The translations under genes were made by a program, and so were the position numbers. From positions 248,001 through 312,000 of the forward strand of contig NZ_LJAL01000001.1 of the NCBI RefSeq assembly GCF_001419985.1: a DNA stretch of 64,000 nucleotides, given 5' to 3'. The notes below the pieces were generated by a model. That model was not told the origin of the DNA and made no database searches. It was given only the letters and a program-made list of their open reading frames with translations. Below, one piece after another: positions 9,583-19,054 of this stretch. Each line of letters opens with the position of its first letter. Position 1 is the first letter of the stretch. This DNA is from Loktanella sp. 5RATIMAR09. GTDB taxonomy: Bacteria > Pseudomonadota > Alphaproteobacteria > Rhodobacterales > Rhodobacteraceae.

Positions 9583-9600
9583 TGTCACGATTGGTTGACA
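9583..9600. promoter_or_regulatory. PpsR/CrtJ operator, crtI-crtA region, site 2
   Basis: TGTCACGATTGGTTGACA fits TGT-N12-ACA exactly and is the second of a pair, 55 bp from the first (start to start). It lies 18 nt before the crtA start. A pair in a divergent promoter suits cooperative PpsR binding and joint control of crtIB-tspO and crtA-bchIDO. Confidence 0.75.
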
Positions 9601-9618
9601 CGACCAGAGGTCTTCACC

Positions 9619-10320
9619 GTGACGCAAACCGTTAGCCTGTCTTTCTTCCGCTTTGCCGGGCCTGTCGCCCGTGCTTGGGCTTTGACCATGATGGGCGCTG
9701 CGCGGCTGCCTTTGGCACGCACCGCCGACATCGGTTTCTGGAAGCTTTGCGGATCAGGCAGCGGCGAAGGCTTCACACCTATTCCGAATACTGCCGTTTA
9801 TGCGATCCTTGCCACTTGGCCCGATGCGGAAACAGCACGTGCGCGCACCCAATCCGGCATCTTTGCCACCTACCAGAAACGCGCCGCAGAGGATTGGACC
9901 GTATTCCTGCAAACGCAGACATCCCGCGGCGCATGGTCTGGCCAATCGCCTTTCGAACCCACAACGGCGCAAACCACCGGCCCGCTTGCCGCACTTACAC
10001 GCGCGACCATCAAACCCAGCATCCTGACCCGGTTTTGGGGGCGCGTGCCGAATATATCAGAAATGATCGGCAAAGATCCCAACGTCGCCTTCAAGATCGG
10101 CATCGGTGAAGTGCCGATGCTGCATCAGGTCACTTTTTCTATCTGGCCTTCCGAGAAAGCGATGGCCGGCTTCGCCCGTACCGGACCCCACGCCGACGCC
10201 ATCCGCGCGGTGCGCGACGAAGGTTGGTTTCGCGAAGAACTCTACGCCCGTTTCGCCGTCCATTCGGATCGCGGGACATGGAACGGCACCTCCCCTTTAG
10301 CCAAACTCGAGGCCGCATAA
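9619..10320 (+). CDS. crtA: Spheroidene monooxygenase
   Basis: CrtA inserts oxygen at C-2 of spheroidene to give spheroidenone, the red keto-carotenoid made under aerobic conditions. The 233-residue protein matches the family in its FFRFAGPVARAWALTMMGAARLPLAR opening and GFWKLCGSGSGEGFTPIPN block. I chose GTG 9619 because AGAGG at 9606-9610 is well spaced and the reading frame upstream would cross PpsR site 2. The stop overlaps the bchI start by one base, which begins a crtA-bchI-bchD-bchO operon. The genes making its substrate (crtC, crtD, crtF) are not in the window. Confidence 0.92.
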   Translation: MTQTVSLSFFRFAGPVARAWALTMMGAARLPLARTADIGFWKLCGSGSGEGFTPIPNTAVYAILATWPDAETARARTQSGIFATYQKRAAEDWTVFLQTQTSRGAWSGQSPFEPTTAQTTGPLAALTRATIKPSILTRFWGRVPNISEMIGKDPNVAFKIGIGEVPMLHQVTFSIWPSEKAMAGFARTGPHADAIRAVRDEGWFREELYARFAVHSDRGTWNGTSPLAKLEAA

Positions 10321-11321
10321 TGCAACCATTCCCCTTTTCCGCCATCGTCGGCCAGGACGAGATGAAACAAGCGATGATCCTGACCGCGATTGACGCCAGC
10401 ATCGGCGGGGTCTTGGTGTTTGGTGATCGCGGCACAGGTAAATCCACCGCCGTACGCGCGCTTGCCGCGCTGCTGCCGCCGATCAAGGCGATCAAAGGCT
10501 GCCCGATCAATGCAGCCTCAGCCAAGGACGTGCCGGATTGGGCAGGCCTGAAAACCAAACGCAGCCATGAAATGCCAACGCCGGTTGTCGACCTTCCGCT
10601 TGGTGCAACAGAGGATCGCGTGACCGGTGCACTTGATATCGAAAAGGCGCTGACCAAAGGCGAGAAAGCGTTTCAACCGGGCCTGCTGGCGCGCGCCAAT
10701 CGTGGGTATCTCTATATTGATGAGGTGAACCTGCTTGAGGATCACATCGTCGATTTGCTACTCGACGTCGCCCAATCGGGCGAAAACGTGGTCGAACGCG
10801 AGGGCCTTTCAATCCGCCACCCTGCCCGTTTTGTGCTGGTCGGGTCCGGCAACCCCGAAGAGGGCGAATTACGTCCGCAGCTGTTGGACCGTTTCGGTTT
10901 GTCGGTCGAGGTCGCATCACCCAAAGATGTTGCCACCCGTGTCGATGTCATCAAACGCCGCGATGCCTTCGAGAACGACAATGCGGCCTTCATGTTACGC
11001 TGGCAGGCCGAAGATGCGGCGATCCGTGAACGTATCCTGACGGCACGCAAAGCGCTGGTGAAGCTCAAAACGCCAGAAAAAACACTGGTCGATGTGGCCG
11101 AACTTTGCCTCGCGCTTGGCTCGGACGGTTTGCGCGGTGAACTGACCTTGCTGAAGGCCGCGCGCGCCTATGCCGCATGGCGTGACGACACCGCGCTTAC
11201 CCGCGCCCATGTAAAGGCCGTCGCCCCCATGGCCTTACGCCACCGTCTGCGCCGCGATCCGTTGGACGAAGCAGGCAGCGGCACCCGTGTTGCGCGCACC
11301 GTGGAAGAAGTCCTTGGCTAA
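10320..11321 (+). CDS. bchI: Magnesium chelatase ATPase subunit I
   Basis: BchI is the AAA+ ATPase ring of Mg-chelatase, which with BchD and BchH inserts Mg2+ into protoporphyrin IX. The 333-residue protein has Walker A GDRGTGKS at residues 35-42, a Walker B region GYLYIDEVNLLEDH and the GSGNPEEGELRPQLLDRFG sensor block. The start ATG shares one base with the crtA stop, and MQPFPFSAIVGQDEMK is the usual N-terminus. The 3' end overlaps bchD. Confidence 0.97.
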   Translation: MQPFPFSAIVGQDEMKQAMILTAIDASIGGVLVFGDRGTGKSTAVRALAALLPPIKAIKGCPINAASAKDVPDWAGLKTKRSHEMPTPVVDLPLGATEDRVTGALDIEKALTKGEKAFQPGLLARANRGYLYIDEVNLLEDHIVDLLLDVAQSGENVVEREGLSIRHPARFVLVGSGNPEEGELRPQLLDRFGLSVEVASPKDVATRVDVIKRRDAFENDNAAFMLRWQAEDAAIRERILTARKALVKLKTPEKTLVDVAELCLALGSDGLRGELTLLKAARAYAAWRDDTALTRAHVKAVAPMALRHRLRRDPLDEAGSGTRVARTVEEVLG

Positions 11322-12945
11322 CGAAAGCTGGCACCACGCGACGCGCGCGTTGCAATTGCTCGCGCTTGATCCGGGTCTTGGGGGGATCTGCATTCGTGCG
11401 CGTTCCGGCCCCGTCCGTGCGCGCCTGATGGACATGATTTCCCCTGACGCCCGCCGCCTGCATCCCGCCATATCCGACGAGGCGCTCTTTGGCGGGCTGG
11501 ACCTTTCGGCGACTTTGGCCAGCGGGCAAATGATCCGCGAAAAAGGGCTGCTTGAAACGCCATGCACCCTGGTGCTGGCGATGGCAGAACGCGCCACAAC
11601 AGGGCTGGCGGCACGGCTTGCGGTGGCATTGGACCGCAACACCGGTCACACGCTGATTGCACTGGATGAAGGCGCAGAACCCGACGAATGCCTGAACCCC
11701 AAACTGGCCGAGCGGCTGGCCTTTCATGTCGATCTGTCCGATTGCGGCCTGCAAGATACCATCGACGCATCGCCCATGAACAACATAGACCTGCGCCGCG
11801 TCGTTGTTCCGGCAGATCTGATCGAACAACTGACCCGCATCGCGCACGAGCTTGGCATCGACAGCATGCGCGCACCTCTGTTTGCCCTGCACGCCACCCG
11901 TGCCAATGCCGCACTGATGGGCCGCACACAGATCACGGCGGAAGATGTGGAAATCGCATGCACACTCACCTTGGCCCATCGCGCCACGCGGCTGCCCGAA
12001 CCTGAAACGCAAGACGAAGAGCCTCCAGCGCCGCCGCCGGATCAAAGCGACGACAGCAATGGGCCCGAAGATAGCCTCGATCTGCCTGATGAGCTTTTGC
12101 TTGAGGCAATCCGCGCGATGCTGCCCGATAACCTGCTCGAACAGCTTGCCGCGCAAAAAGCGCGGGCGGGGCGGGGCAATGGCACCGGGGCTGCACGCAA
12201 GGGCAACCGGCGCGGCCGGCCTTTGCCATCACGCGCGGGGCAGATCAGCGACGGCGCACGGATTGATATCATCAGCACCTTGCGCGCCGCCGCCCCTTGG
12301 CAAACGATCCGGCGCACTGCGACGGGCCGCGACGGGCTGCACATCCGCCCCGCCGATATCCGCATCAAACGGTTCGAGGAAAAATCAGACCGCCTTTTGA
12401 TCTTTACGGTTGATGCCTCTGGGTCTTCTGCCCTCAGCCGTCTGGCCGAAGCCAAGGGTGCGGTGGAACTGCTGCTCGCCCAAGCCTATGCGCGGCGCGA
12501 TCACGTGGCACTTGTTGCCTTTCGCGGCACCGAGGCCGAGCTGTTGCTGCCACCCACCCGATCGTTGGTGCAAACCAAACGGCGCTTGGCGGCCTTGCCC
12601 GGCGGTGGTGGCACGCCACTTGCTGCAGGTATGGTCACTGCGTTTGAACAGGCTGTCCAAGCCACCCGCCGCGGCATGACACCCACCATCGCCATTCTGA
12701 CCGATGGGCGTGCAAATATCGCACTTGATGGCCGCGCCGACCGCAAACAGGCGGCAACTGACGCGCAACAGATCGCCCGCGTTTTGCGTGCAAATGGCGT
12801 TGATGCGATTGTGATCGACACCGGCAACCGGCCCGAACCCGCGTTGCGCAACCTTGCCCAGACCCTCGATGCGGCCTATCTGCCGTTGCCACGTGCAGAT
12901 GCACAGCGCCTTTCGCAATCCGTCGCCACCGCGTTGGGCGATTGA
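11314..12945 (+). CDS. bchD: Magnesium chelatase subunit D
   Basis: BchD pairs an inactive AAA+ domain with a C-terminal von Willebrand A domain and bridges BchI and BchH. In this 543-residue protein the N-terminal AAA+-like half is followed by an acidic, proline-rich linker (PETQDEEPPAPPPDQSDDS) and a VWA domain with the metal-binding motif DASGS. I prefer the TTG start at 11314, overlapping bchI by 8 nt, because the protein then begins a few residues before the conserved Trp of the family; GTG 11287 is the alternative. The stop overlaps bchO. Confidence 0.94.
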   Translation: MANESWHHATRALQLLALDPGLGGICIRARSGPVRARLMDMISPDARRLHPAISDEALFGGLDLSATLASGQMIREKGLLETPCTLVLAMAERATTGLAARLAVALDRNTGHTLIALDEGAEPDECLNPKLAERLAFHVDLSDCGLQDTIDASPMNNIDLRRVVVPADLIEQLTRIAHELGIDSMRAPLFALHATRANAALMGRTQITAEDVEIACTLTLAHRATRLPEPETQDEEPPAPPPDQSDDSNGPEDSLDLPDELLLEAIRAMLPDNLLEQLAAQKARAGRGNGTGAARKGNRRGRPLPSRAGQISDGARIDIISTLRAAAPWQTIRRTATGRDGLHIRPADIRIKRFEEKSDRLLIFTVDASGSSALSRLAEAKGAVELLLAQAYARRDHVALVAFRGTEAELLLPPTRSLVQTKRRLAALPGGGGTPLAAGMVTAFEQAVQATRRGMTPTIAILTDGRANIALDGRADRKQAATDAQQIARVLRANGVDAIVIDTGNRPEPALRNLAQTLDAAYLPLPRADAQRLSQSVATALGD

Positions 12946-13790
12946 TGCGCTGGCCCGAGGACGCCGAGGGCTGGCCTCTGACGGTATATTCGCGGCAGGT
13001 TCTGCACCGTCCGCACCGTTGGCATATTCAGGAGCACGGGGTCGGACCGACCATTCTGCTGATCCATGGTGCGGGAGGCGCGGCACAGAGTTTCCGTGGC
13101 CTCTTTCCCATTCTGGCGCGCAAGCACCATGTCGTGGCGGTTGATTTGCCCGGTCAGGGGTTCACGCAGATGGGCGCACAACAGCGCTGCGGGCTGGATC
13201 AGATGGCCGCAGACCTGCTTGCACTGGTTCGTAATCAGGGCTGGGCGCCTGATATCGTTGTCGGCCATTCCGCAGGTGCAGCCATCGCGCTGCGCATGTG
13301 GGAATTGGGAATGCAGCCTGCCAAGGGGATTGTGGGGATCAATGCAGCACTTGGAAATTTCAAAGGGGTCGCTGGCTGGCTTTTCCCGATGATGGCCAAG
13401 GCCTTGGCCGTTTCACCTTTTGCGGCGCGCCTGTTTAGCAAAACAACAACGCAAAATAGTGTCCGTCAACTGATCAAAGGCACCGGTTCAACGCTCGATG
13501 CGCGTGGAATTGACCTCTATTACCGGCTGGCAACTGACAAGGGTCACGTGGATGCAACGCTTTCGATGATGGCGCAGTGGTCACTTGATGGGCTTCTGGC
13601 AAGGCTGGGCACGATCGACGTGCCTGTCCATCTGATCACCGGGCTTGCCGATAAGGCCGTACCGCCCGAAGTAAGCCGTGAAGCGGTAAAGCGGCTTCCA
13701 CAGGGCAGGTTAACCGAAGTTGCCGGACTCGGGCACCTCGCGCATGAGGAAGACCCCGCAACAATCGCGAAATTGATCACCGGCATGTAA
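12945..13790 (+). CDS. bchO: Mg-chelatase-associated alpha/beta hydrolase BchO
   Basis: A 281-residue alpha/beta hydrolase with an oxyanion-hole region HGAGGAAQSF, nucleophile elbow GHSAG and a C-terminal catalytic His in GLGHLAHEED. The BchI-BchD-BchO order is standard in purple bacterial photosynthesis clusters, and the gene overlaps the bchD stop by one base. Its biochemical role in Mg insertion is not established. ATG 12945 is preferred to TTG 12942. A strong terminator follows at once. Confidence 0.93.
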   Translation: MRWPEDAEGWPLTVYSRQVLHRPHRWHIQEHGVGPTILLIHGAGGAAQSFRGLFPILARKHHVVAVDLPGQGFTQMGAQQRCGLDQMAADLLALVRNQGWAPDIVVGHSAGAAIALRMWELGMQPAKGIVGINAALGNFKGVAGWLFPMMAKALAVSPFAARLFSKTTTQNSVRQLIKGTGSTLDARGIDLYYRLATDKGHVDATLSMMAQWSLDGLLARLGTIDVPVHLITGLADKAVPPEVSREAVKRLPQGRLTEVAGLGHLAHEEDPATIAKLITGM

Positions 13791-13821
13791 AAGGCCGCCG
13801 GGGTTTCCCGACGGCCTTTTT
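13789..13821. terminator. Bidirectional terminator between bchO and cytochrome c2 gene
   Basis: AAAAGGCCG-CC-GGG and CCC-GA-CGGCCTTTT form a long GC-rich stem around GTTT with a T run on the plus side and a shorter one on the minus side. It begins within the bchO stop codon and ends 31 nt before the end of the convergent cycA gene, so it can serve both. Confidence 0.85.
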
Positions 13822-13851
13822 ATTCAGAACAACGGTTGCCCGTTGTGATGC

Positions 13852-14298
13852 TTATTCTTCGGCAGCAAATGTCGCGAGGTAAGCGTATAGGTCATATGCC
13901 TGTGCTTCTTCGCGTACCTGATAGGCCATCTTGCCGCGTGCACGACGGTTGTCGAGCGTTTCACGCAGCCAGCCTGTCGGGTCCTGAACGTAGCCGACGA
14001 ATGTTTCTTCCGTCCAAAGCGTACCAGCTTCACCAAGTTCAATCAGCCCATCACTGTAGCGGAAATCCTCGACTGATCCGATTGTGCGCCCTGCGATACC
14101 GTAAAGGTTCGGGCCTGTACGCGCATTGCGACCTGCAAGAACCTCGCCGGACGCGTCGGCGACCACGTGGCAGGCAACGCACTGACGGTTGAATTGCTCT
14201 TCGCCAGCTGCGGCGTCACCGATTGTTGCGGCGTGGCCGTCAGCAAAGGCGGGTGCGGAAAGAACAGCAAATGCTGCTGCGATAGTAAAACGTTTCAT
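13852..14298 (-). CDS. cycA: Cytochrome c2
   Basis: A 148-residue secreted class I c-type cytochrome: signal peptide (residues 1-19, ending AFA-DG), haem-binding CVACH at 40-44, and a candidate Met axial ligand at 124 in RGKMAYQ. Soluble cytochrome c2 carries electrons from the bc1 complex to the photo-oxidised reaction centre and also to oxidases. Its place inside the photosynthesis cluster next to hemA fits this. It is separated from hemA by about 110 nt that contain no PpsR-type site. Confidence 0.9.
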   Translation of the reverse strand: MKRFTIAAAFAVLSAPAFADGHAATIGDAAAGEEQFNRQCVACHVVADASGEVLAGRNARTGPNLYGIAGRTIGSVEDFRYSDGLIELGEAGTLWTEETFVGYVQDPTGWLRETLDNRRARGKMAYQVREEAQAYDLYAYLATFAAEE

Positions 14299-14410
14299 GA
14301 TCGTATTCCTCTTCGATCTAGTTCTGTGACCGTTCGCCCCAGTCGGCGTTTAATGTAACGCGGGAAACCAAAGGGTCCACCCCCGCATGCAAAAGAATCC
14401 GTGATAGGCG

Positions 14411-15625
14411 TCAAGCCACCGCATGTGCGAGCGCACACTGGCGCCACAAGACCTTTAACGCATTGATAAGATGGTCAATATCCATATCTGTGTGGAGCGG
14501 TGATGGCGTGAACCGAAGCCGTTCTGTCCCCTTGGGCACGGTCGGATAGTTGATCGGTTGCACATAAATATCCCATTCACGCATTAAATAATCGGCCAGC
14601 ATGCGTGTCTTGACCGGATCACCGATCATCACCGGCACGATATGGCTTTCGTTCGGCATATGCGGGATGCCCTCGCGATCAAGGGCTGCACGCAGGCGCG
14701 CCACCTGACGCCGTTGTTGGGCGCGTTCAATCTCTGATTCCTTGAGATACGCAATCGAGGTGCGCGCCGCCGCCGCCACCGCCGGCGGCAGTGCTGTGGT
14801 AAAGATAAAGCCGGACGCAAAGCTGCGGATGAAATCGCACAGGGCCGCAGAGCCGGTGATGTATCCACCGACAACGCCATACGCCTTGCCCAAGGTCCCT
14901 TCGATCAGGGTAATCCTATCGGCAAGCCCCTCACGTTCGCTGACACCACCACCACGCGGGCCGTACATGCCAACGGCATGGACCTCATCCAGATAGGTCA
15001 TCGCACCGTATTTTTCGGCGACTTCGACGATCTCTTTGATCGGGGCGATATCACCGTCCATGGAATAGACGCTTTCAAAGGCCACGATCTTGGGCACATC
15101 GGCTGGTAGACAGCGCAGCTTCATTTCCAGATCATGAACGTCGTTGTGTTTCCAGATCACCTTGTTGGCACGCGAATGGCGGATGCCTTCGATCATCGAC
15201 GCATGGTTGCCCGCATCCGACAGGATCACGCAGTCCTGCAAGCGGCTGCCCAAGGTGCTTAGTGCGGCCCAGTTCGACACATAGCCAGACGTGAAAAGCA
15301 ATGCCGACTCTTTGCCATGCAGATCGGCAAGCTCGCGTTCCAGCAAAAGGTGGTCATGGTTCGTGCCCGAGATATTGCGCGTCCCGCCTGCGCCGGTGCC
15401 GGTGCGCTCGACCGCTTCACACATTGCACCAATCACCTTTGGGTGTTGCCCCATGCCCAGATAGTCGTTCGAACACCAGACTGTTACGTCGCGCACGCCG
15501 TCTTCGTCGTGGTTGGCCGCACGCGGGAATTTCCCGCATTTGCGTTCAAGTTCGGCAAAGTACCGATAGTTGCCGTCCTGTTTGAGTTGGGACAGCTGTG
15601 CATTGAAAAGTGCGTCAAAATCCAT
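14411..15625 (-). CDS. hemA: 5-aminolevulinate synthase
   Basis: HemA condenses glycine and succinyl-CoA to 5-aminolevulinate, the committed step of tetrapyrrole synthesis in alphaproteobacteria. The 404-residue PLP enzyme has the alpha-oxoamine synthase blocks [37 protein letters not shown] and the PLP lysine at about 247 in EGTLGKAYG. It lies 5 nt downstream of puhE, so substrate supply is linked to reaction-centre assembly genes. Other isozymes may exist elsewhere. Confidence 0.97.
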   Translation of the reverse strand: MDFDALFNAQLSQLKQDGNYRYFAELERKCGKFPRAANHDEDGVRDVTVWCSNDYLGMGQHPKVIGAMCEAVERTGTGAGGTRNISGTNHDHLLLERELADLHGKESALLFTSGYVSNWAALSTLGSRLQDCVILSDAGNHASMIEGIRHSRANKVIWKHNDVHDLEMKLRCLPADVPKIVAFESVYSMDGDIAPIKEIVEVAEKYGAMTYLDEVHAVGMYGPRGGGVSEREGLADRITLIEGTLGKAYGVVGGYITGSAALCDFIRSFASGFIFTTALPPAVAAAARTSIAYLKESEIERAQQRRQVARLRAALDREGIPHMPNESHIVPVMIGDPVKTRMLADYLMREWDIYVQPINYPTVPKGTERLRFTPSPLHTDMDIDHLINALKVLWRQCALAHAVA

Positions 15626-15630
15626 CGGTC

Positions 15631-16416
15631 TTATCTTTCTTCTTTGGACATCGTTTTTTGCGCCGGAAGCATCCAGCGCCAGAGTTTCGCATCAGGCAGC
15701 GGAACTACCATCAACCAGTGTTCAAGCAGAGCAAGCCCCGCCATTGCAGTAAGCAGGGCATAGCCTGCGACAGTCACCTCTGATCCAGCGGACCAGAGCC
15801 GCTCGGCGCAGATGGCCAGCAGCGCGGTCAGAATGGTGATCGCGGCTGGGAACGCGAGTGTCACCGGACCGCGCCGGAAATAGGTTTTCAGATGGTTCAG
15901 CTTCAGCGGCACGAATTCCGTATTGATCCGCGGCACGCCATAATAAAGGTTCAGCTTTGCCAGAATGCGCGCAATGAACAGCACAAGGTAGATCGCAAGC
16001 GCAATCCGGTTCGGGGCACCTTCCGATGCGATCACCAGACCCCAAAGGCCAAGTGTCAGCGCCAGTTCGTGATAGGCCACGGTCGAGAATGCACGAAAAA
16101 ACCGGTCCCGCCCGGCAAGACCGGGGGGGCAATCGTCACGCATGGGGCCAGTAATGACACCGGCAAGAAACGCAAGTTCGATCCAGCCCCAGATCGCCAG
16201 AGCCCCCGCAAAGCCGATGTAGACGCCAGCAACGCTGGCATCCTGCAAAGACACCGCCACGGCCCAGATACCGACCGCCAGCAACGGCAGGCCCATGAAA
16301 GTGGTCATGCCGTGGCAATCCAAACGGTCCGCCCGCCGCACCGCCACTAAAATCGCACCGGTGGCGAACCACCACGCGAAAATAGCAATCAGCGATGCGA
16401 TCCAAGGCGATGTCAT
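15631..16416 (-). CDS. puhE: Photosynthetic complex assembly protein PuhE
   Basis: A 261-residue integral membrane protein with about seven helices, matching the family called putative photosynthetic complex assembly protein 2. Blocks [15 protein letters not shown] and [28 protein letters not shown] are characteristic. PuhE affects reaction-centre and BChl levels in Rhodobacter, but its molecular role is not known. Its start overlaps the acsF stop, and the gene sits between acsF and hemA. Confidence 0.9.
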   Translation of the reverse strand: MTSPWIASLIAIFAWWFATGAILVAVRRADRLDCHGMTTFMGLPLLAVGIWAVAVSLQDASVAGVYIGFAGALAIWGWIELAFLAGVITGPMRDDCPPGLAGRDRFFRAFSTVAYHELALTLGLWGLVIASEGAPNRIALAIYLVLFIARILAKLNLYYGVPRINTEFVPLKLNHLKTYFRRGPVTLAFPAAITILTALLAICAERLWSAGSEVTVAGYALLTAMAGLALLEHWLMVVPLPDAKLWRWMLPAQKTMSKEER

Positions 16417-17534
16417 CAGTATGCTGGCTCCAGTCGGGGGCTGTCAGGAACAGCATTCTTGTGAACCGGAATTGTCAGCAAGGATACAAAGGCAAAACCC
16501 GCCTTGGCCGATCCGACCATACGCTTGGCCCAGCCGCCGATCCCGCCTTGCTTGCGGCCTTCGGCAATCTGCACATTGGCATCCTGCATCCGGTTCAGGG
16601 TCGGTTGCCAACGTGGGTGGTCGATGTCCAAGGTCATCGGGAACACCTGAGTCGAGATTTCAGACGTCTTGCGGAACACCTCTTGGCCGTACCATTTGGG
16701 GTCAACGCCCAGCGCCTTGTGGAATTCGGGGCGCTGGTGGTCGCGGACCCACATGGTCGAGAAGACAGCCGTCAGGAAAAACTTGATCCACATGCGGTTG
16801 CCCCAGCTTTGCGTCAGCTTGGGGTCGGTTTTCAACAGCAGGGCAAATGCCTCGCCATGGGAAAACTCGTCGTTGCACCATTCGCGGAACCATTTGAAAA
16901 TCGGGTGGAACCGCATTTCAGGGTTTTCTTCGAGATGACGATAGATCGTGATGTAGCGGGCATAACCGATCTTTTCGGACAGATATGTAGCATAATAGAT
17001 GAACTTAGGGCGGAAATAGGTGTACTTCTTGGCCTGTGTCAGGAACCCGAGGTTCACCGCGATACCCGCTTCGCGCAGGGCGTCATTGATGAAACCGGCA
17101 TGGCGCGCCTCATCGCGGGCCATCAGCTGAAACAACTCGGTGATATCCTTGTTGGATCCGCGCCGCTTCATTTCCTTATAAAGCACACAACCCGAGAATT
17201 CGGCCGTGCAGGACGAGATCAGAAAGTCGATGAACTCGGCCTTTAGCTTCGGCTCCATACCGTCCCAATCCACATGGTCCCAGTCTTCGTTCTTCTTGAA
17301 GTGGCCCTTGTTGGGGTCGGCCTTCATCTGGCCGATCAACACATCCCAGTCTTCGCGGACCGAAGACACATCAATCGCGTCCATCTCTTCGAAATCGGTG
17401 GTGTAAAAACGCGGCGTCAGCAGCGTGTTGGACATCGCCACTTTGGTCGCTTCTTCATTGGTCAGCGGCGGCAGTGCTTCTTGTGCGGCAATCGCTTCCT
17501 CGGCGGTGGCGGCTGTGGATGAGTGCATGTTCAT
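16416..17534 (-). CDS. acsF: Mg-protoporphyrin IX monomethyl ester oxidative cyclase (AcsF)
   Basis: AcsF is the oxygen-dependent diiron enzyme that forms the isocyclic (fifth) ring to yield divinyl protochlorophyllide. In this 372-residue protein the carboxylate/His diiron ligands are visible: Glu in CTAEFSG (about 112), EARH at 142-145 and DEFSHGE at about 222-227. The anaerobic cyclase BchE is not in the window, which fits an aerobic phototroph. The start overlaps the 98-residue bciE-like gene by 4 nt. Confidence 0.96.
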   Translation of the reverse strand: MNMHSSTAATAEEAIAAQEALPPLTNEEATKVAMSNTLLTPRFYTTDFEEMDAIDVSSVREDWDVLIGQMKADPNKGHFKKNEDWDHVDWDGMEPKLKAEFIDFLISSCTAEFSGCVLYKEMKRRGSNKDITELFQLMARDEARHAGFINDALREAGIAVNLGFLTQAKKYTYFRPKFIYYATYLSEKIGYARYITIYRHLEENPEMRFHPIFKWFREWCNDEFSHGEAFALLLKTDPKLTQSWGNRMWIKFFLTAVFSTMWVRDHQRPEFHKALGVDPKWYGQEVFRKTSEISTQVFPMTLDIDHPRWQPTLNRMQDANVQIAEGRKQGGIGGWAKRMVGSAKAGFAFVSLLTIPVHKNAVPDSPRLEPAY

Positions 17535-17827
17535 GACATCACCTCTTCGCTAAAGGAAAATTCGCAAAGCTCCATAAACTCAAAATCGCCGGTGGCGCGG
17601 GTCCAAAGCTGTTCCAGCTTGCTGGCACGCGTGATGACGGCAGTGCGCTTTTCTTCGATCATCTCGCCGAAGGCCGCCATTATTTCGGGCCCCTGTACCT
17701 GCACCGTATCGCCCGGATGAATGACAGCGCCATTATCCAGACGCACATGCGCCGACAGTTCCTCGAACCGGTGCGAGATCGTAACCGTGCATGGCGCGGT
17801 CTCTTTCTCTCTTGTAAATAGTCCCAT
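17531..17827 (-). CDS. bciE: Probable BciE, auxiliary subunit of the AcsF cyclase
   Basis: A 98-residue soluble protein with no recognised catalytic motif; it reads as mostly beta strand in the middle (SAHVRLDNGAVIHPGDTVQVQG) and acidic at the C-terminus. In Rhodobacter sphaeroides a small protein encoded next to acsF, BciE, was shown to be needed for the oxygen-dependent cyclase. The size, the position directly upstream of acsF and the 4-nt overlap match. The call rests mainly on context and size; I could not align it to a reference. Confidence 0.7.
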   Translation of the reverse strand: MGLFTREKETAPCTVTISHRFEELSAHVRLDNGAVIHPGDTVQVQGPEIMAAFGEMIEEKRTAVITRASKLEQLWTRATGDFEFMELCEFSFSEEVMS

Positions 17828-17875
17828 GTGAGTTCCCTTTCACATTAAACGCGGGGGGCTAACCTGCGTTTGGTT

Positions 17876-18334
17876 TCAGTCCAGCAGTCTTGCGAAGGCT
17901 GCTACATTGTCTTTGCCATAACCAATCAATTCGACCCGCAGGTCAGTGGTATCATCAATGATGGCGATATTGCCGTTCTCGCGGCGCACAACGGTGACAG
18001 GCGCAGTTTGCGAGACGTTATTCACAAAACGCGACCGTTCCACGACACGGCCGATCACACCCAGAAAACCGCCTTTGTGATCAGCAGAAGAAGCCAGCAA
18101 TTCACCCTCGGGCGTTCTGACCTCGTAAATGCCGCTCCGGTTGCCCTGCATCACAATCTCAAGCGATTGGACGACGGGCGCCTCGATCAGTACGCCGCGG
18201 TTTGGCACATCAAACCACTGGGCATAGGCGACCAAGGCAAGGGCCGCAGCCATCAGACCGAACATGGCCTGTACCAGAAAACGTGGGACCATATCGCGGT
18301 CGCGGTGGCGCATTTGTTGTTCAAGTTGCGACAT
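17876..18334 (-). CDS. puhC: Photosynthetic complex assembly protein PuhC
   Basis: A 152-residue protein with one N-terminal membrane anchor (residues about 18-40) and a periplasmic beta-rich domain (GVLIEAPVVQSLEIVMQGNRSG, YEVRTPEGELLA). PuhC supports reorganisation of the reaction-centre/LH1 core complex in Rhodobacter. It lies 5 nt after puhB in the order puhA-puhB-puhC that is conserved in purple bacteria. Confidence 0.9.
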   Translation of the reverse strand: MSQLEQQMRHRDRDMVPRFLVQAMFGLMAAALALVAYAQWFDVPNRGVLIEAPVVQSLEIVMQGNRSGIYEVRTPEGELLASSADHKGGFLGVIGRVVERSRFVNNVSQTAPVTVVRRENGNIAIIDDTTDLRVELIGYGKDNVAAFARLLD

Positions 18335-18339
18335 ATGAC

Positions 18340-18981
18340 TTACTCCGCTGCGACGGCGTTGCTGCCGTCTTGTTGCGACACGCGTTCAATGCGTGGCTCG
18401 GAAATCCGGGTCTCAGCAGCTTCGGCAAAGATCTGGGCGACATTCTGGGCGTCAGGGATGCAGCGCAATGCAGGTTGCGTGCGCGCCATCCGCCAAGGGC
18501 GGACGTGCGGCCATGACATCAGATAGGAAATGCGGGTTTCGCCAATCAACTCGAACGCCAATGTGCCGTGGCCCGATGGTTTCAGGTCCAGCTTGGCTGT
18601 CCCGATCCATGTGTAGGGCAGGTTCAGCGTCATTGTCAGCGCCGCGCCGATCCGCATTGCCACACGCTTGTTTGTCAGCGTGTAAACGGTGGACCGGGCC
18701 TGCACATAGGCGATCCCGTAAAGAATGCCGCAGGCAACCAGACCCGAAATCACAAAGGGCACACCGTGCATGATAGCGATCCCGAACGGCACATCCGCCG
18801 CCGATACGCCGACGCGCCAGAAAGCCAGCAATGCGAAATAGGCCGCAACCCAGCGGACCCCCAGCGCTTCGCGTGCCAAAAGCCGCGGATCAGGGGCACC
18901 CTGCCACAAGATATGTTCCCCTTCGGGCAGCTGTTCCGGCAGGCCCTTGATGGGTTCAAAATTAAAGTCGTCGTGGCTCAT
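18340..18981 (-). CDS. puhB: Photosynthetic complex assembly protein PuhB
   Basis: A 213-residue protein with an N-terminal EGEHILWQGAPDP motif typical of bacterial PH-domain proteins, two or three membrane segments between about residues 42 and 95, and a PH-like domain starting at STVYTLTNKRVAMRIG. PuhB is an assembly factor for the reaction centre. It stands 73 nt downstream of puhA and runs into puhC. Confidence 0.9.
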   Translation of the reverse strand: MSHDDFNFEPIKGLPEQLPEGEHILWQGAPDPRLLAREALGVRWVAAYFALLAFWRVGVSAADVPFGIAIMHGVPFVISGLVACGILYGIAYVQARSTVYTLTNKRVAMRIGAALTMTLNLPYTWIGTAKLDLKPSGHGTLAFELIGETRISYLMSWPHVRPWRMARTQPALRCIPDAQNVAQIFAEAAETRISEPRIERVSQQDGSNAVAAE

Positions 18982-19054
18982 GGTAGGTTCCCTTTCGTAG
19001 CCAGGGCGGCCCCGGTGGCGAACCGGGAACGCAACGTGTTTTCAGCAGACCGGA

